Origin: an uncultured Pseudomonadota bacterium
Lineage (GTDB): Bacteria > Pseudomonadota > Alphaproteobacteria > RF32 > CAG-239
Direction: 5' to 3'
Length of the DNA: 64,000 bases
Assembly: GCA_949292375.1 (NCBI GenBank)
Contig: CASEZG010000006.1
Location: forward strand, 37,259 to 101,258
A program made the position numbers and the translations under genes. Shown here piece by piece: positions 8,206 to 17,243 of the stretch. A model generated the notes under the pieces. It worked only from the letters and a program-made list of their open reading frames with translations, was not told the DNA's origin and did not search any database. Position 1 is the first letter of the stretch, and each line of letters begins with the position of its first letter.

Positions 8206-10086
8206 ATGATAGATAAGTTAGCAAAAGCTCAGAAAAGTTGGATGGCAAAATTGGTTTTGATTTTGACGGCTTTGAGCTTTATGTCTTTGTTCGGCGTTTC
8301 GGGATATTTGACCGGCGCGGCAAGAAACAAACCGGTTATAAAAGTTGATGAGATTAAAATTTCTCAGCAACAGTTTGCTCAGCTTTTTGAGCAAGAACAG
8401 CAGATGGCGCGCAACTTGTTCGGCGACAGCATCCAAATAAATGATGAGATGAGAAATGCAATGTTGCAGGGTTTGGTACAAAGAGAGCTGACAAACGCCA
8501 TTATTGAGAGAACCGCAGAAAAGCTTAATGTTCATATCAGTGATGATTTGGTACGCAAAATTATTTATTCTCAGGCCGAATTTTTGGATGCTAACGGCAA
8601 CTTTAGCTTGGATAGGTTGCGTATGGTTCTTTCTGCCTCAGGCTGGACCGAGCAACGTTATATCGATGCCTTGAAAAAAGATATTGTTAAACAACAGCTT
8701 ATTCAAAATCCTTCAGCAAATATGAATGTGCCTGACGTTTTGCTCAACAAACTGGCTGAGGTTGAGAATATGCGCCGCGTGTTCAAATATATTGTGGTTG
8801 ACCCCGCAAAGGTTAAAGTTGACCGCAAAATTTCCCCTGAAGAGATTGAGCAATATTATGCTGATTTCAGCACAAACTTTATTGAACCCGAAAAACGCGA
8901 TGTCTCCTTTATTGTTTTGTCTGTAGACGAGATGGCGCAGAATATGGTTCTTGATGATGCTGAGATTGAGGCTTATTATGCCGAGAATATTGAGCAGTTT
9001 GAGGTTCCGGAAACACGCAAAATCATGCAAATGGCTTTTGATACAAAAGAAGATGCTGATAAGGCATTGGCTCAGCTTAATGAGGGTAAAGACTTTTATA
9101 AGGTTGCTCAGGAAGTTGCCGGTCAAACCAAAGAAGCAACAGATTTGGGATATGTTGCCAAAGATATGCTGATTGCCGATATGGCTGATGATATGTTTGC
9201 AGCCAAATCCGGTGATGTCTTGGGTCCCGTTAAGTCTGACTTGGGTTGGCATATTATGAAGCTGACCGATATCAAAGCCGGTTCCAAGATGGACAAAGCA
9301 AAAGCTCGGAAGAAGATTACGGATATATTGAAAAAAGAACGTGCTTATGACGAGGCTTATACCGTTGCTGCTGAGATTGAGGACAAAATCGGCGGCGGAG
9401 CTAGTTTGGATGATATTGCCAAAGAAATGAAATCTAAGGTTATGGTTGTCAAAGGTTTGGGTGAAGACGGCAATTATGCTTCTGCGCCTAAGGGTTATGA
9501 CAAGACCTTAAAATCTTCCGAATTTGTTGATACGGCTTTCTCTTATAATGTAAATGAAGTTAGCCAAATTGTGGAAACTGATGATGGCTTTGTTATTGCC
9601 AGAGTTGATAAAGTTGCCGATGCACATCCCCTGCCGGTTGAGGCTGTTAGTGGCGAAATTGAAAAAATGTGGGAGATTAACGAGCGTTCGGCTATTGCGC
9701 AAGAAATTGTCAACGATGTTATGCACGACCTTGAAAACGGCGACAAAATTAACGAAGTTGCGCAACGTTTCGGCTTAAATGTTAAGACGACAAAACCGCT
9801 TAACCGCGGCGGCAGCTTTGAGGGATTGTCTCAATCTGCAATGATTGAGCTGTTTCAAGAGAGCCTCGGCGAACCAAAGCTTATTACGCAAGGTGACGAA
9901 AAGATTATTGCCGTTACGGACAAAATTATCGGCAAGAACGAAAAGCCTGATGAGGAACTTGCCTTTGGCGTTGAACGTCGGGTTAAGATAGACCTTAGCC
10001 AAGATGTCGCGGCCGCTTTGGTCAATAGCTTCGGCGAAGATTATGATGTTCGGGTGAAATATCGGCTGATTGGTTTGGCTGATTAA
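8206..10086 (+). CDS. ppiD: PpiD/SurA-type periplasmic peptidyl-prolyl isomerase chaperone
   Basis: A membrane-anchored periplasmic folding factor of about 626 aa. A short cytoplasmic N-terminus (MIDKLAKAQKSW) precedes one transmembrane helix (about residues 14-36), then a SurA-N-like helical domain and a parvulin-type rotamase domain at about residues 245-335 (ETRKIMQMAF, LGYVAKDM, GPVKSDLGWHIMKL), then a long C-terminal region. The start at 8206 fits other PpiD N-termini; ATG 8191 is an alternative. It diverges from tpiA, as in other alphaproteobacteria, where trp genes often follow; they are absent here. Its substrates are probably unfolded outer-membrane proteins leaving SecYEG (family knowledge). 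Confidence 0.88.
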   Translation: MIDKLAKAQKSWMAKLVLILTALSFMSLFGVSGYLTGAARNKPVIKVDEIKISQQQFAQLFEQEQQMARNLFGDSIQINDEMRNAMLQGLVQRELTNAIIERTAEKLNVHISDDLVRKIIYSQAEFLDANGNFSLDRLRMVLSASGWTEQRYIDALKKDIVKQQLIQNPSANMNVPDVLLNKLAEVENMRRVFKYIVVDPAKVKVDRKISPEEIEQYYADFSTNFIEPEKRDVSFIVLSVDEMAQNMVLDDAEIEAYYAENIEQFEVPETRKIMQMAFDTKEDADKALAQLNEGKDFYKVAQEVAGQTKEATDLGYVAKDMLIADMADDMFAAKSGDVLGPVKSDLGWHIMKLTDIKAGSKMDKAKARKKITDILKKERAYDEAYTVAAEIEDKIGGGASLDDIAKEMKSKVMVVKGLGEDGNYASAPKGYDKTLKSSEFVDTAFSYNVNEVSQIVETDDGFVIARVDKVADAHPLPVEAVSGEIEKMWEINERSAIAQEIVNDVMHDLENGDKINEVAQRFGLNVKTTKPLNRGGSFEGLSQSAMIELFQESLGEPKLITQGDEKIIAVTDKIIGKNEKPDEELAFGVERRVKIDLSQDVAAALVNSFGEDYDVRVKYRLIGLAD

Positions 10087-10103
10087 AGTACCCTCTTCTC
10101 TTC

Positions 10104-10139
10104 TTAAAATACCTCGTAAAAAAGCGAGGTATTTTTTTT
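10104..10139 (+). terminator. Intrinsic terminator after ppiD
   Basis: Nine-base arms AATACCTCG (10108-10116) and CGAGGTATT (10125-10133) are followed by a run of T on the plus strand. Confidence 0.9.
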
Positions 10140-10304
10140 GGCTTTTTTGTCTAGACACTATTGAATAAATATGCTATTATCCTTGCTATGTGAAAAATTA
10201 GTATGTTGATTATGGTGATGTTGAGGCAAAACTCTTGAGTTTTATTTAAGACTTTTGCAAACTGATTTTTCATTTTTTTTGAAAATATGTTGAACTAAAA
10301 AATA

Positions 10305-10676
10305 ATGAAAATGAAAAATTTTGTAAAAAAAGCCGCTCAAATTCTTACTGCGGCAGTGGTATTATTTTTTATTTATGCCGGTTATTTGTTTATGATGACA
10401 GGTAGCTGGCGCGGTATGGAAGCTTTTACCTCTTCTCTCTTTGAGGAGGATTTAGATGTAGCTCCGACCGTAACAATTAAATCTGTTTCCGGCGGCTTCT
10501 TGAGCTGGAGCAGAGAAGTTGAATTAGAAAACGGGCAAAAAATATACTTCCATCGGGACAAAAACCCGAGCGCATGGAGGTTAGAAAAAGGCGATGAAAT
10601 CGCCGTTTTTATCAGCCCTAGCGAACTAGAAAAAAACAAAAGCGCTTATTTCTGCGGTGCTTTTGAAAAAAGGTGA
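10305..10676 (+). CDS. Small membrane-anchored hypothetical protein
   Basis: A 123-residue protein with a basic N-terminus, one transmembrane helix (about residues 11-32) and a soluble domain predicted mostly as beta strands (TVTIKSVSGGFLSW, REVELENGQKIYFHR, DEIAVFIS). The soluble part is probably periplasmic. No family is recognised. There is no clear Shine-Dalgarno; ATG 10311 is a possible alternative start. It is a single-gene unit between two terminators. The upstream 165 bases hold no other gene I can support. Confidence 0.6.
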   Translation: MKMKNFVKKAAQILTAAVVLFFIYAGYLFMMTGSWRGMEAFTSSLFEEDLDVAPTVTIKSVSGGFLSWSREVELENGQKIYFHRDKNPSAWRLEKGDEIAVFISPSELEKNKSAYFCGAFEKR

Positions 10677-10700
10677 ATAAGTCATACAATTGCAGAAAAC

Positions 10701-10741
10701 AAAACCCCTTCGTCGTGATGACCGAAGGGGTTTCTCTTTTT
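10701..10741. terminator. Bidirectional intrinsic terminator
   Basis: Eleven-base arms AAACCCCTTCG (10702-10712) and CGAAGGGGTTT (10723-10733) lie between convergent genes, with T-rich tracts in both directions. Confidence 0.9.
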
Positions 10742-10754
10742 ATAATAAGTTTTT

Positions 10755-11327
10755 TTATTCAATGCAGCAATCTACGGCTTTGCGGACAAAGGCTTTCATC
10801 TTTGCCAAAGCACCTTTCGGAGCTTCAGCCTCCCTCTCTTCTGCCGTAGCTTCGTTGACTTTGGCTGTCAGCTTTTTGACCGTTTCAACATCGTCTTTTA
10901 TCCACTTAACATCGTCAACATTGAGCATATTCATATTTAAGCCCCAGAACAGGCAATAAAGATCATAAGCCTTATTAAACAAATCATAAGCTTGTTCCTT
11001 ATTACCCAAGCTTTGCTGCTTGGTACCAACTTCCATCAAACGCATAGATGAAGCCAGCAAGTGCTTAGATATACACCAAACTTCGCCCTCATAAGCCGGA
11101 ATAACCTTCTGCATAAGGGTTTTGCGAGTTTCCCTAATCTCTTCAATCAGGTCATAAAAGGAAGTCTTGCCCGTTTTAGCCCCTGAAAACATCAAGTGCT
11201 CCTCAATGGAAATCAGGTTCATAATCGCAATTGTCAAATCCTGATCCGAAGACAAATCTTTAGGATTTACTTTTTTTGAACTATCAATTCTTTCTACAAA
11301 TTCCTTCACACTTTTAGCTTTGTTCAT
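10755..11327 (-). CDS. Hypothetical helical protein, last gene of the sulP operon
   Basis: About 190 residues, predicted almost wholly alpha-helical, with no signal peptide or membrane span. The region around residues 100-135 (KQQSLGNKEQAYDLFNKAYDLYCLFWG) resembles a single tetratricopeptide-like hairpin. The ATG at 11333 abuts AGGAG with no spacing, so the next in-frame ATG at 11327, six bases after AGGAG, is the better start. The gene begins a few bases after the CxxC membrane protein. The family is unknown to me; co-transcription with a SulP transporter suggests, weakly, a regulatory or accessory role. Confidence 0.7.
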   Translation of the reverse strand: MNKAKSVKEFVERIDSSKKVNPKDLSSDQDLTIAIMNLISIEEHLMFSGAKTGKTSFYDLIEEIRETRKTLMQKVIPAYEGEVWCISKHLLASSMRLMEVGTKQQSLGNKEQAYDLFNKAYDLYCLFWGLNMNMLNVDDVKWIKDDVETVKKLTAKVNEATAEEREAEAPKGALAKMKAFVRKAVDCCIE

Positions 11328-11336
11328 TTTCATCTC

Positions 11337-11870
11337 CTAAAAATTATATAATTCGGCACCTGTTTCCTGACAAATCGGGAAATAATAGAAATAAGCACTT
11401 GCCAAAAACAAAGCAACAACCGGGACAACAACTTTTTCAAACGGGAAATGCGCGTGCCCACCATTTTTGGCTTTCATCCACTGATAAAAGTCCGAAGACC
11501 AAATCAAGACCAAAGCACCGACAATCGTGCTAAACAAGAATGGATCAAGGTATAAAATACCAATGACTTCCGAGTGATACTCAAGTTCGCTGATGTACAT
11601 AAAGCCAATCATAGCTACGGAAACAATAATTATAGTCCAATCGCGCCCCTTAAAATTCCAGCCTTTTTTATCAAACCACTTAATGCACCAGAAGCCGAGC
11701 AAGGTTAAAAATGCACCGGCCCAAACGCCGACGACACTATCGTCCACGCCTAAAGAACGCGCAATTTCCAAGGAAGCACCGACGGCAATGGTACAAACCG
11801 CGCAAGCCGGATTAGCATAAGCCGGAAAAGTTACAGCCAACAAAAGTAACAAACATAAAACAAAAGCCAT
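11337..11870 (-). CDS. Multi-span membrane protein with N-terminal CxxC
   Basis: A 177-residue protein with a cleavable-looking signal peptide (ending near AYANP), then CAVCTIAVGASLEIARSLGVDD and about four transmembrane helices. The Cys pair directly after the signal sequence, a further Cys in the second span, and a late Cys near the C-terminus could form a redox or metal site. I recall similar CPVCTIAVGAG...LGVDD membrane proteins in other bacteria, including candidate phyla, with no assigned function. It sits between sulP and a helical unknown in one operon, so a role linked to anion or sulfur handling is possible but unproven. Confidence 0.7.
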   Translation of the reverse strand: MAFVLCLLLLLAVTFPAYANPACAVCTIAVGASLEIARSLGVDDSVVGVWAGAFLTLLGFWCIKWFDKKGWNFKGRDWTIIIVSVAMIGFMYISELEYHSEVIGILYLDPFLFSTIVGALVLIWSSDFYQWMKAKNGGHAHFPFEKVVVPVVALFLASAYFYYFPICQETGAELYNF

Positions 11871-11929
11871 TTTCTTAATCCTTTCATTTAATTTGTTATC
11901 ATTATTGCTTAAATTGATTAAAAATCAAC

Positions 11930-13648
11930 TTAATTATCCGTTTTTTCACTATCTAGTTTGCGTAAGTAGCGTTTGGTCATTTTTACGGCATTTTCAAAAT
12001 TTGAGGCTGTGGATACATCTTTGACCAACCCCTCCTCCGTTAATGCTGCGTGCAAAACACGCCGCGGTTGAGATTTTAGGTGGGAAAAGATAATCTTGGT
12101 GTCGTGTTGTCTGAGCTTTCTGATGAACTCTACCAAAACATTGGCACCGCTTGCGTCCACAACAGGAACAGACCCCATACGAAAGATGATAACTTTTGGG
12201 GCATCCGTCATTCTTCTGAAAAACATTGATACTCTGGATGCTCCGCCAAAGAACAATGGCCCGGATAAACGAATGGAAACAACACCCTGAGCATTTAAGG
12301 CGTCACTGATATCTTGACCTCTGGATACATATTCAAGTACGCTCTCGTCGTTTGCAACCTCAATTTCTCGGCTCATACGATGCATGAAAATAATGCTCGA
12401 CATAATAAAGCCGACACTGATGGCTGTATTCAAATCTACCATTACGGTCAACAAAAAGCTAACAATCAGCGTTAATCTGTCGCCGCGAGGGCCTTGCAAT
12501 AAGTACCAAAACTTCGGGAAATTGAACATATTATACGCAATGATAATCAAAACCGAAGACAAACATGCCAAAGGAATATATTTGGCAGCAGGCGAAAGCA
12601 GAAGCATAAACAGCAGAATAAATATCGACTGCATAATGCCGGACATTGGTGAATAAGCCTTGGCTTTGACATTGGTCGCGCTGCGCGCAATGGCTCCGGT
12701 TGCCGGAATACCTAAGAAACAAGCACTTGCCAGATTTGCAACACCCTCGCCTATAAGCTCGGCATTGGCGTTGGTATTGTCACCGCTCATAGCATCAACA
12801 ACCGTTGCGCTCAAAAGCGACTCCACACTCGCCAAAAAGGCGATAGCCAGAGCACTAGGCATTACTTTTAAGGCTAAATCAATGTTAAATTCCGGAATAT
12901 GCGGCATTGGTAAAAAGTGCGGGATTCCGCCGAATTTGCTGCCTATCGTATCGATATTTAAGGAAAACAGAGCAACAAATAAGGTCGAACCGACAACACC
13001 CAATAAAAATGCCGGAAGTTTTGGTTTGCGAATTTTTACATAAAATATTATGCCAAAAGACAAAATCGTAATGAACACGGCCGTCCAGCTAAATTTGCTC
13101 ATATTTTCAAGATAGACTCTCCATTTGGGCAAAAACTCCGCCGGAACAGATGCAATATCCAGTCCAAGCATATCTTTAACCTGAGTAGAAAACAGTAAAA
13201 CGGCAATACCTGAAGTAAAGCCGACGACAACAGGATATGGAATGTATTTTATATAAGTACCCGACTTTAGATATCCGGCCAAAATCATTACGAATCCGGC
13301 AACAACCATAGTCATGGTCAGTCCTTCATAACCATATTGTTGAAGGGTGTTAAAAATAATGACCACAAAAGCACCTGTCGGACCGCCGATTTGGTAACGA
13401 CAACCACCCAACAATGCAATGAAAAAACCAGCCACAACAGCCGTATACAGCCCTTGCGCAGGACTTACGCCCGAGGCTATGGCAAATGCCATTCCCAGAG
13501 GAATGGAGATAATTGCCAAAGTTAGGCCGGCTATCGCATCGCGCCGGAAAAATTCCATATTATAACCTTTGGTTTTGATTACTTCGTAGAGTTTTGGGGC
13601 AAAATTCATCCCATAAGATGTAAAAAGCTTGCGGATATATGTATACAT
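11930..13648 (-). CDS. SulP-family anion transporter with STAS domain
   Basis: A 572-residue inner-membrane SLC26/SulP carrier. The N-terminal transmembrane domain has the family motif region (AGLTLAIISIPLGMAFAIASGVSPAQGLYTA) and about 12-14 helices; the C-terminal STAS domain lies at about residues 440-545 (GVVSIRLSGPLFFGG ... VPVVDASGANVLVEF). Substrates of the family include sulfate, bicarbonate and dicarboxylates; the sequence does not decide among them. The frame extends to TTG 13720, but that codon lies within the -35 element, so ATG 13648 is taken as the start. It heads an operon with two unknown genes. Confidence 0.9.
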   Translation of the reverse strand: MYTYIRKLFTSYGMNFAPKLYEVIKTKGYNMEFFRRDAIAGLTLAIISIPLGMAFAIASGVSPAQGLYTAVVAGFFIALLGGCRYQIGGPTGAFVVIIFNTLQQYGYEGLTMTMVVAGFVMILAGYLKSGTYIKYIPYPVVVGFTSGIAVLLFSTQVKDMLGLDIASVPAEFLPKWRVYLENMSKFSWTAVFITILSFGIIFYVKIRKPKLPAFLLGVVGSTLFVALFSLNIDTIGSKFGGIPHFLPMPHIPEFNIDLALKVMPSALAIAFLASVESLLSATVVDAMSGDNTNANAELIGEGVANLASACFLGIPATGAIARSATNVKAKAYSPMSGIMQSIFILLFMLLLSPAAKYIPLACLSSVLIIIAYNMFNFPKFWYLLQGPRGDRLTLIVSFLLTVMVDLNTAISVGFIMSSIIFMHRMSREIEVANDESVLEYVSRGQDISDALNAQGVVSIRLSGPLFFGGASRVSMFFRRMTDAPKVIIFRMGSVPVVDASGANVLVEFIRKLRQHDTKIIFSHLKSQPRRVLHAALTEEGLVKDVSTASNFENAVKMTKRYLRKLDSEKTDN

Positions 13649-13692
13649 TGTTTCTCTTCTTGAAAAAAGTTTTCTGAAAAATTCCGGCGTTA

Positions 13693-13720
13693 GGAATACT
13701 CTTTTGCTTCTACTTGTCAA
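13693..13720 (-). promoter_or_regulatory. Promoter of the sulP operon
   Basis: On the minus strand, TTGACA (13720-13715) is separated by 16 bases from TATTCC (13698-13693). This places the transcript start about 40 bases before ATG 13648 and rules out the upstream TTG start. Confidence 0.65.
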
Positions 13721-13907
13721 TAAGTTCCGAAGAAATGCACAAAAATTTTTATTTTTTTATTTCGCTGAAATCCTTGATTTTATTTATTTTGACATAAATT
13801 TATTTTTAATTTTGAAAAAAAATCAGTCACTTGCTGCAACTTTTGTCTAGATTTTTTCTAAAAACGTGTTATATATTTTTCATAACCATTAAATATTTTA
13901 TTATATT

Positions 13908-14909
13908 ATGAAAAATTTATTATTCTTGGTAGGTCTGATCATGGTCGCTACCGCCTGTACTTCTTCTACAGGTTCTTCTTTTTTTGGAAGCAGCGAAGAA
14001 AGCTCTGAAAGCAATGTTTCAATAGTATTGCTCAAAAAGTACAAGAACGGATCTTGTGATTTTGGGGTTTGCACCACAAATTATAATGTTGCAACCCAAA
14101 CACTGAACATTGATTTGAACGGGCAGTTTCATTCTTATCCGTTATCAGAAATTCAAGAACAGTACATTGACAGGGTGAAGAAAAATAAAGTTACCCTATT
14201 AAAAGCAATGGGCGACTTTTTCCCTGCCGTTGTAGAAAAAAGCGATATAGTCTATGAAGACCCTCCTGTCGTACATAAAGATGGCAGAGAATTTAACTTG
14301 AAATGTATTCTGAAAAATCAGGATATTTCAAGAACTTTGAATTATCCCGTACTTTATAATGGAATGTTTGTTTATGGATTGGCTGAAATGGCCAATCAAG
14401 TATACGATAAAGGTCGCTTCTTTTTTACAGAGGATGATTTTAATCCTCAATATGATGAAAAGCCGACAGATAAAGGTGTTATCTCTGCTGGGCTCGCTTT
14501 GTATGAAAGCAAAAATTCATTCTACAGAAAAGATAAAAGCGGTGAATATAGATATGCTGTTGTTCAATCTTATCTGGAAGGTGATTATCTAATCATTAGG
14601 ATAGAAGATGGACAAATTTATCGATATCCGCTTAATGTCCTGCATTTTAAGGCAAAAAAGGACATCCTAAACGGAATGAATGTGTCCGCAACACAAATTT
14701 CCAACGGGCGTTGGATGCCGGTGAAATTAATTGAAGGCATGGATGGAGTGTATGTACAAGAATCTATACTGCCTATTGCATATAATTTTCATAAATTACG
14801 TGCAGGTAACAGTATAATGTTCTATCAAGAATTCCTGATAGAAAAGGGGTTTTTCAATGGATATCCTTCTGCAGGAGCCTTCTTCTTTAAAGCAAAGAAG
14901 AATAAATAA
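13908..14909 (+). CDS. Hypothetical lipoprotein
   Basis: A 333-residue protein with a lipoprotein signal peptide: hydrophobic stretch, then VATAC with the lipidated Cys at about residue 17, followed by a Ser/Gly-rich linker. The mature part looks beta-rich with internal similarity: VSIVLLKKYKNGSC... and a later GEYRYAVVQSYLEGDYLIIRIEDGQIYRYPL resemble a repeated module (NLNGQFHSYPL, then DGQIYRYPL). The family is unknown to me. There is no clear Shine-Dalgarno before the ATG, but the 5' region is very AT-rich. It is a single-gene unit closed by a strong terminator. Confidence 0.75.
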   Translation: MKNLLFLVGLIMVATACTSSTGSSFFGSSEESSESNVSIVLLKKYKNGSCDFGVCTTNYNVATQTLNIDLNGQFHSYPLSEIQEQYIDRVKKNKVTLLKAMGDFFPAVVEKSDIVYEDPPVVHKDGREFNLKCILKNQDISRTLNYPVLYNGMFVYGLAEMANQVYDKGRFFFTEDDFNPQYDEKPTDKGVISAGLALYESKNSFYRKDKSGEYRYAVVQSYLEGDYLIIRIEDGQIYRYPLNVLHFKAKKDILNGMNVSATQISNGRWMPVKLIEGMDGVYVQESILPIAYNFHKLRAGNSIMFYQEFLIEKGFFNGYPSAGAFFFKAKKNK

Positions 14910-14910
14910 T

Positions 14911-14958
14911 ATAAAGCCCTCAAAATTTATTGATATCAATAGATTCTGAGGGCTTTTA
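14911..14958. terminator. Bidirectional intrinsic terminator
   Basis: The arms AAAGCCCTCA (14913-14922) and TGAGGGCTTT (14947-14956) lie between the convergent lipoprotein gene and fprA. The long loop contains a small palindrome around TTGATATCAA. Confidence 0.8.
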
Positions 14959-14979
14959 TGTTTTTAAAGCCTACTTGCT

Positions 14980-16158
14980 TTAAGCAATCATTTCGCGAAC
15001 ACGCTCTTTGATTTTTTCTACAGTATCACCTTTGGGGGTATATTTTTCTTCAAAAGGTGCAATGGTTTCCCATTTCAGTTCTTCAAAAACTTGTTGAATT
15101 TGATTAACCACACCTGGTTTCCAGCCATAAGAACCAAAAGCAAAACCCTTTTTGTTTTTGGGTGCTAAACCCTTCATATAAGTTAAGAATCCTGCAACAC
15201 GCGGAAACAATTGATTGTTAAGTGTCGGGTTGCCGATGCAAATATATTTGGCATCCAAAAAGTCTACCATAACTTCTGAAACATTCTTGACTGCCAAACA
15301 ATGCTTAACAACAGGAATTCCGGCATCTTGAAAGACTGACATTACGGCTTCAGCCAGAGTTGCAGTTGCACCCCACATCGTGTCATAAACAATAACAGCC
15401 TTACCTTTATTCTCTCCGCTGGCCCAGTATGAATAAGCACCGATAATGGTATCAACCTCTTTTTCACCTGACCAAATGCAGCCATGAGAAGGCGCTATCA
15501 TGTCAATATCCAAACCTAAGCTGCCGGCTGTATCCAAAGCTTTGGAAGCTTGTGCTCCAAAAGGAAACAATATGTTGGCATAGTAACTTTTGGCATGTTG
15601 CATAACCACATCAAAGGGTTCGTCTTTTACAAAAATGCTGTCAGATGCATAATGTTGACCGAATCCGTCGTTTGATAACAATAATTTATCTTCTTTGACA
15701 TAAGTCATCATAGAATCTGGCCAATGGAGCATTGGGGTGGTCATAAAAGCTAAATTTCTTTGACCGATATTTAATGTATCTCCTGTTTTAATGATTTCAA
15801 AGTTCCAACCTTCCGTATCAAAATGGGCTTCCAAAGCTGCTTTACCTGCGGCATTTGTAACAATTTTTGCCTGGGGAGCAAGTTTCATAACTTCAGGAAT
15901 ATTGCCGGAGTGATCCATTTCGACATGATTTACAACAACATAGGAAATTTTGGAGAAGTCTGTTAAGCTTTTAACACGGGCAATCATTTCATCAGACATA
16001 TAATGTTTTACACCGTCTACCAAAGTGATTTTGTCATCCATAATCAAATATGAGTTATAAGTTGAGCCGTGCGGTGTGGAATAACCATGAAACTCCACCA
16101 AATTCCAGTCTTTAACACCGACCCAATAAATATCCTTTTTTATTTCTACGCCGTTCAT
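14980..16158 (-). CDS. fprA: Flavodiiron protein (A-type flavoprotein, O2/NO reductase)
   Basis: A 392-residue cytoplasmic enzyme that reduces O2 to water or NO to N2O with electrons from rubredoxin-like donors. The N-terminal metallo-beta-lactamase-like domain shows the diiron ligand motif NHVEMDHSG (His-x-Glu-x-Asp-His, about residues 79-87). The C-terminal flavodoxin domain starts near residue 254 (KAVIVYDTMWGATATLAEAV). There is no fused rubredoxin or NADH reductase, so this is class A; the rubrerythrin rubredoxin domain or another donor would supply electrons. It diverges from perR around a shared operator, pointing to peroxide/oxygen-responsive control. An AAGGAG ribosome-binding site precedes ATG 16158. 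Confidence 0.95.
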   Translation of the reverse strand: MNGVEIKKDIYWVGVKDWNLVEFHGYSTPHGSTYNSYLIMDDKITLVDGVKHYMSDEMIARVKSLTDFSKISYVVVNHVEMDHSGNIPEVMKLAPQAKIVTNAAGKAALEAHFDTEGWNFEIIKTGDTLNIGQRNLAFMTTPMLHWPDSMMTYVKEDKLLLSNDGFGQHYASDSIFVKDEPFDVVMQHAKSYYANILFPFGAQASKALDTAGSLGLDIDMIAPSHGCIWSGEKEVDTIIGAYSYWASGENKGKAVIVYDTMWGATATLAEAVMSVFQDAGIPVVKHCLAVKNVSEVMVDFLDAKYICIGNPTLNNQLFPRVAGFLTYMKGLAPKNKKGFAFGSYGWKPGVVNQIQQVFEELKWETIAPFEEKYTPKGDTVEKIKERVREMIA

Positions 16159-16220
16159 TTTCTTCTCCTTAATTTAAAATGTATTTTGCGTTGTTATATA
16201 GATAATCTGAAAAATTGTTA

Positions 16221-16248
16221 TTGACAATAATTTAAAATGAAATATAAA
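16221..16248 (+). promoter_or_regulatory. Promoter of perR-rubrerythrin
   Basis: TTGACA (16221-16226) and TATAAA (16243-16248) are separated by 16 bases. Transcription would start near 16255, inside the palindromic operator, so regulator binding would block initiation. Confidence 0.7.
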
Positions 16249-16252
16249 CAAT

Positions 16253-16271
16253 AACAATAATCATTATCGTT
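16253..16271. promoter_or_regulatory. Per/Fur-type operator palindrome
   Basis: AACAATAAT (16253-16261), a central C, then ATTATCGTT (16263-16271) form a 9-1-9 palindrome with one mismatch, close to the PerR/Fur consensus pattern. It overlaps the predicted perR start site and lies in the fprA-perR divergent region, so it probably autoregulates perR and controls rubrerythrin, and perhaps fprA. Confidence 0.7.
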
Positions 16272-16283
16272 TATGAGAACAAA

Positions 16284-16664
16284 ATGAGATATTCACGTCA
16301 AAGAGAGCTCACACTCCAGGTTCTAAAAGAAAATATGTGCCATCCTACTGTTGACTTTATTTATGATAAAATGAAGCAAAAGATGCCCAATATCAGTCTG
16401 GCAACGGTTTATCGTAATTTGAACCAGCTTGCAGAGGCCGGAATTATTCGTAAAATTGAGGGTTTGGAAGGCTCTGTCCATTTTGATCATAATACACACA
16501 ACCATTATCATTTTGTTTGCATTAAATGTAATAAAGTTTACGATGTGCCTTATGAAGTTGCTCCGAACTTAAATGATGAAGTTTTGAAGCATACGGGGTT
16601 ACAAGTAATCACCCATGACATTACTTTCAAGGGTATTTGTCAGCATTGTCAAAAACATAACTAA
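16284..16664 (+). CDS. perR: Fur-family regulator, PerR-like
   Basis: A 126-residue metal-dependent repressor. The winged helix (PTVDFIYDKMKQKMPNISLATVYRNLNQL, about residues 22-50) is the Fur DNA-binding motif. The metal-binding segment FDHNTHNHYHFVCIKC and the C-terminal CQHC give His/Asp ligands and two CxxC pairs for structural zinc. Its short N-terminus and its position before rubrerythrin and opposite a flavodiiron protein favour peroxide sensing (PerR) over iron sensing (Fur); that choice is inference. A near-perfect operator overlaps its own promoter. Confidence 0.88.
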   Translation: MRYSRQRELTLQVLKENMCHPTVDFIYDKMKQKMPNISLATVYRNLNQLAEAGIIRKIEGLEGSVHFDHNTHNHYHFVCIKCNKVYDVPYEVAPNLNDEVLKHTGLQVITHDITFKGICQHCQKHN

Positions 16665-16685
16665 CTACTTTTTAAGGAGAAAATT

Positions 16686-17225
16686 ATGGAACTTAAAGGA
16701 TCTAAAACCGAAAAGAATCTGATGGAAGCATTTGCCGGCGAATCCATGGCTCGCAACAAATATACTTATTATGCTTCTAAGGCAAAGAAAGAAGGCTACA
16801 ATATTATCGCCGACAAGTTTGAGCAGACAGCAAACAATGAAAAAGAACATGCCAAGATTTGGTTTAAGTTGCTTCATGACGGTGCTGTTGCAGACACAAT
16901 GACCAACCTCAAAGATGCTGCTGCCGGTGAAAACTATGAATGGACAACGATGTATGATCGTATGGCTAAAGAAGCTCACGAAGAAGGTTTTACAAAAATT
17001 GCTTACCTTTTTGAGGCTGTTGCAAAGATTGAAAAGGGTCATGAAGAAAGATATAAAGCTTTGTTGGATTCTTTGGTTGAAGGCAAAATTTTTGAACGCC
17101 CGACAAAAGTTATTTGGGAATGCGCTAACTGCGGCCACAGAGTTGAAAGCCCCAAAGCTCCTGAGAAATGCCCTGTTTGCGACCATCCGCAAGCATATTT
17201 CTTTGAATTGCAGGAAGAATTTTAA
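16686..17225 (+). CDS. rbr: Rubrerythrin
   Basis: A 179-residue non-haem iron peroxidase that reduces hydrogen peroxide in anaerobes and microaerophiles. The N-terminal ferritin-like four-helix domain has the diiron ligands in [13 protein letters not shown] and [10 protein letters not shown], with the second pair in [25 protein letters not shown]. The C-terminal rubredoxin domain has two Cys pairs, CANC and CPVC. It starts 22 bases after perR with AAGGAG, so the two form an operon; together with fprA it makes a compact oxygen/peroxide defence unit. Confidence 0.97.
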   Translation: MELKGSKTEKNLMEAFAGESMARNKYTYYASKAKKEGYNIIADKFEQTANNEKEHAKIWFKLLHDGAVADTMTNLKDAAAGENYEWTTMYDRMAKEAHEEGFTKIAYLFEAVAKIEKGHEERYKALLDSLVEGKIFERPTKVIWECANCGHRVESPKAPEKCPVCDHPQAYFFELQEEF

Positions 17226-17243
17226 TCTATATCTGCCTAAAAG

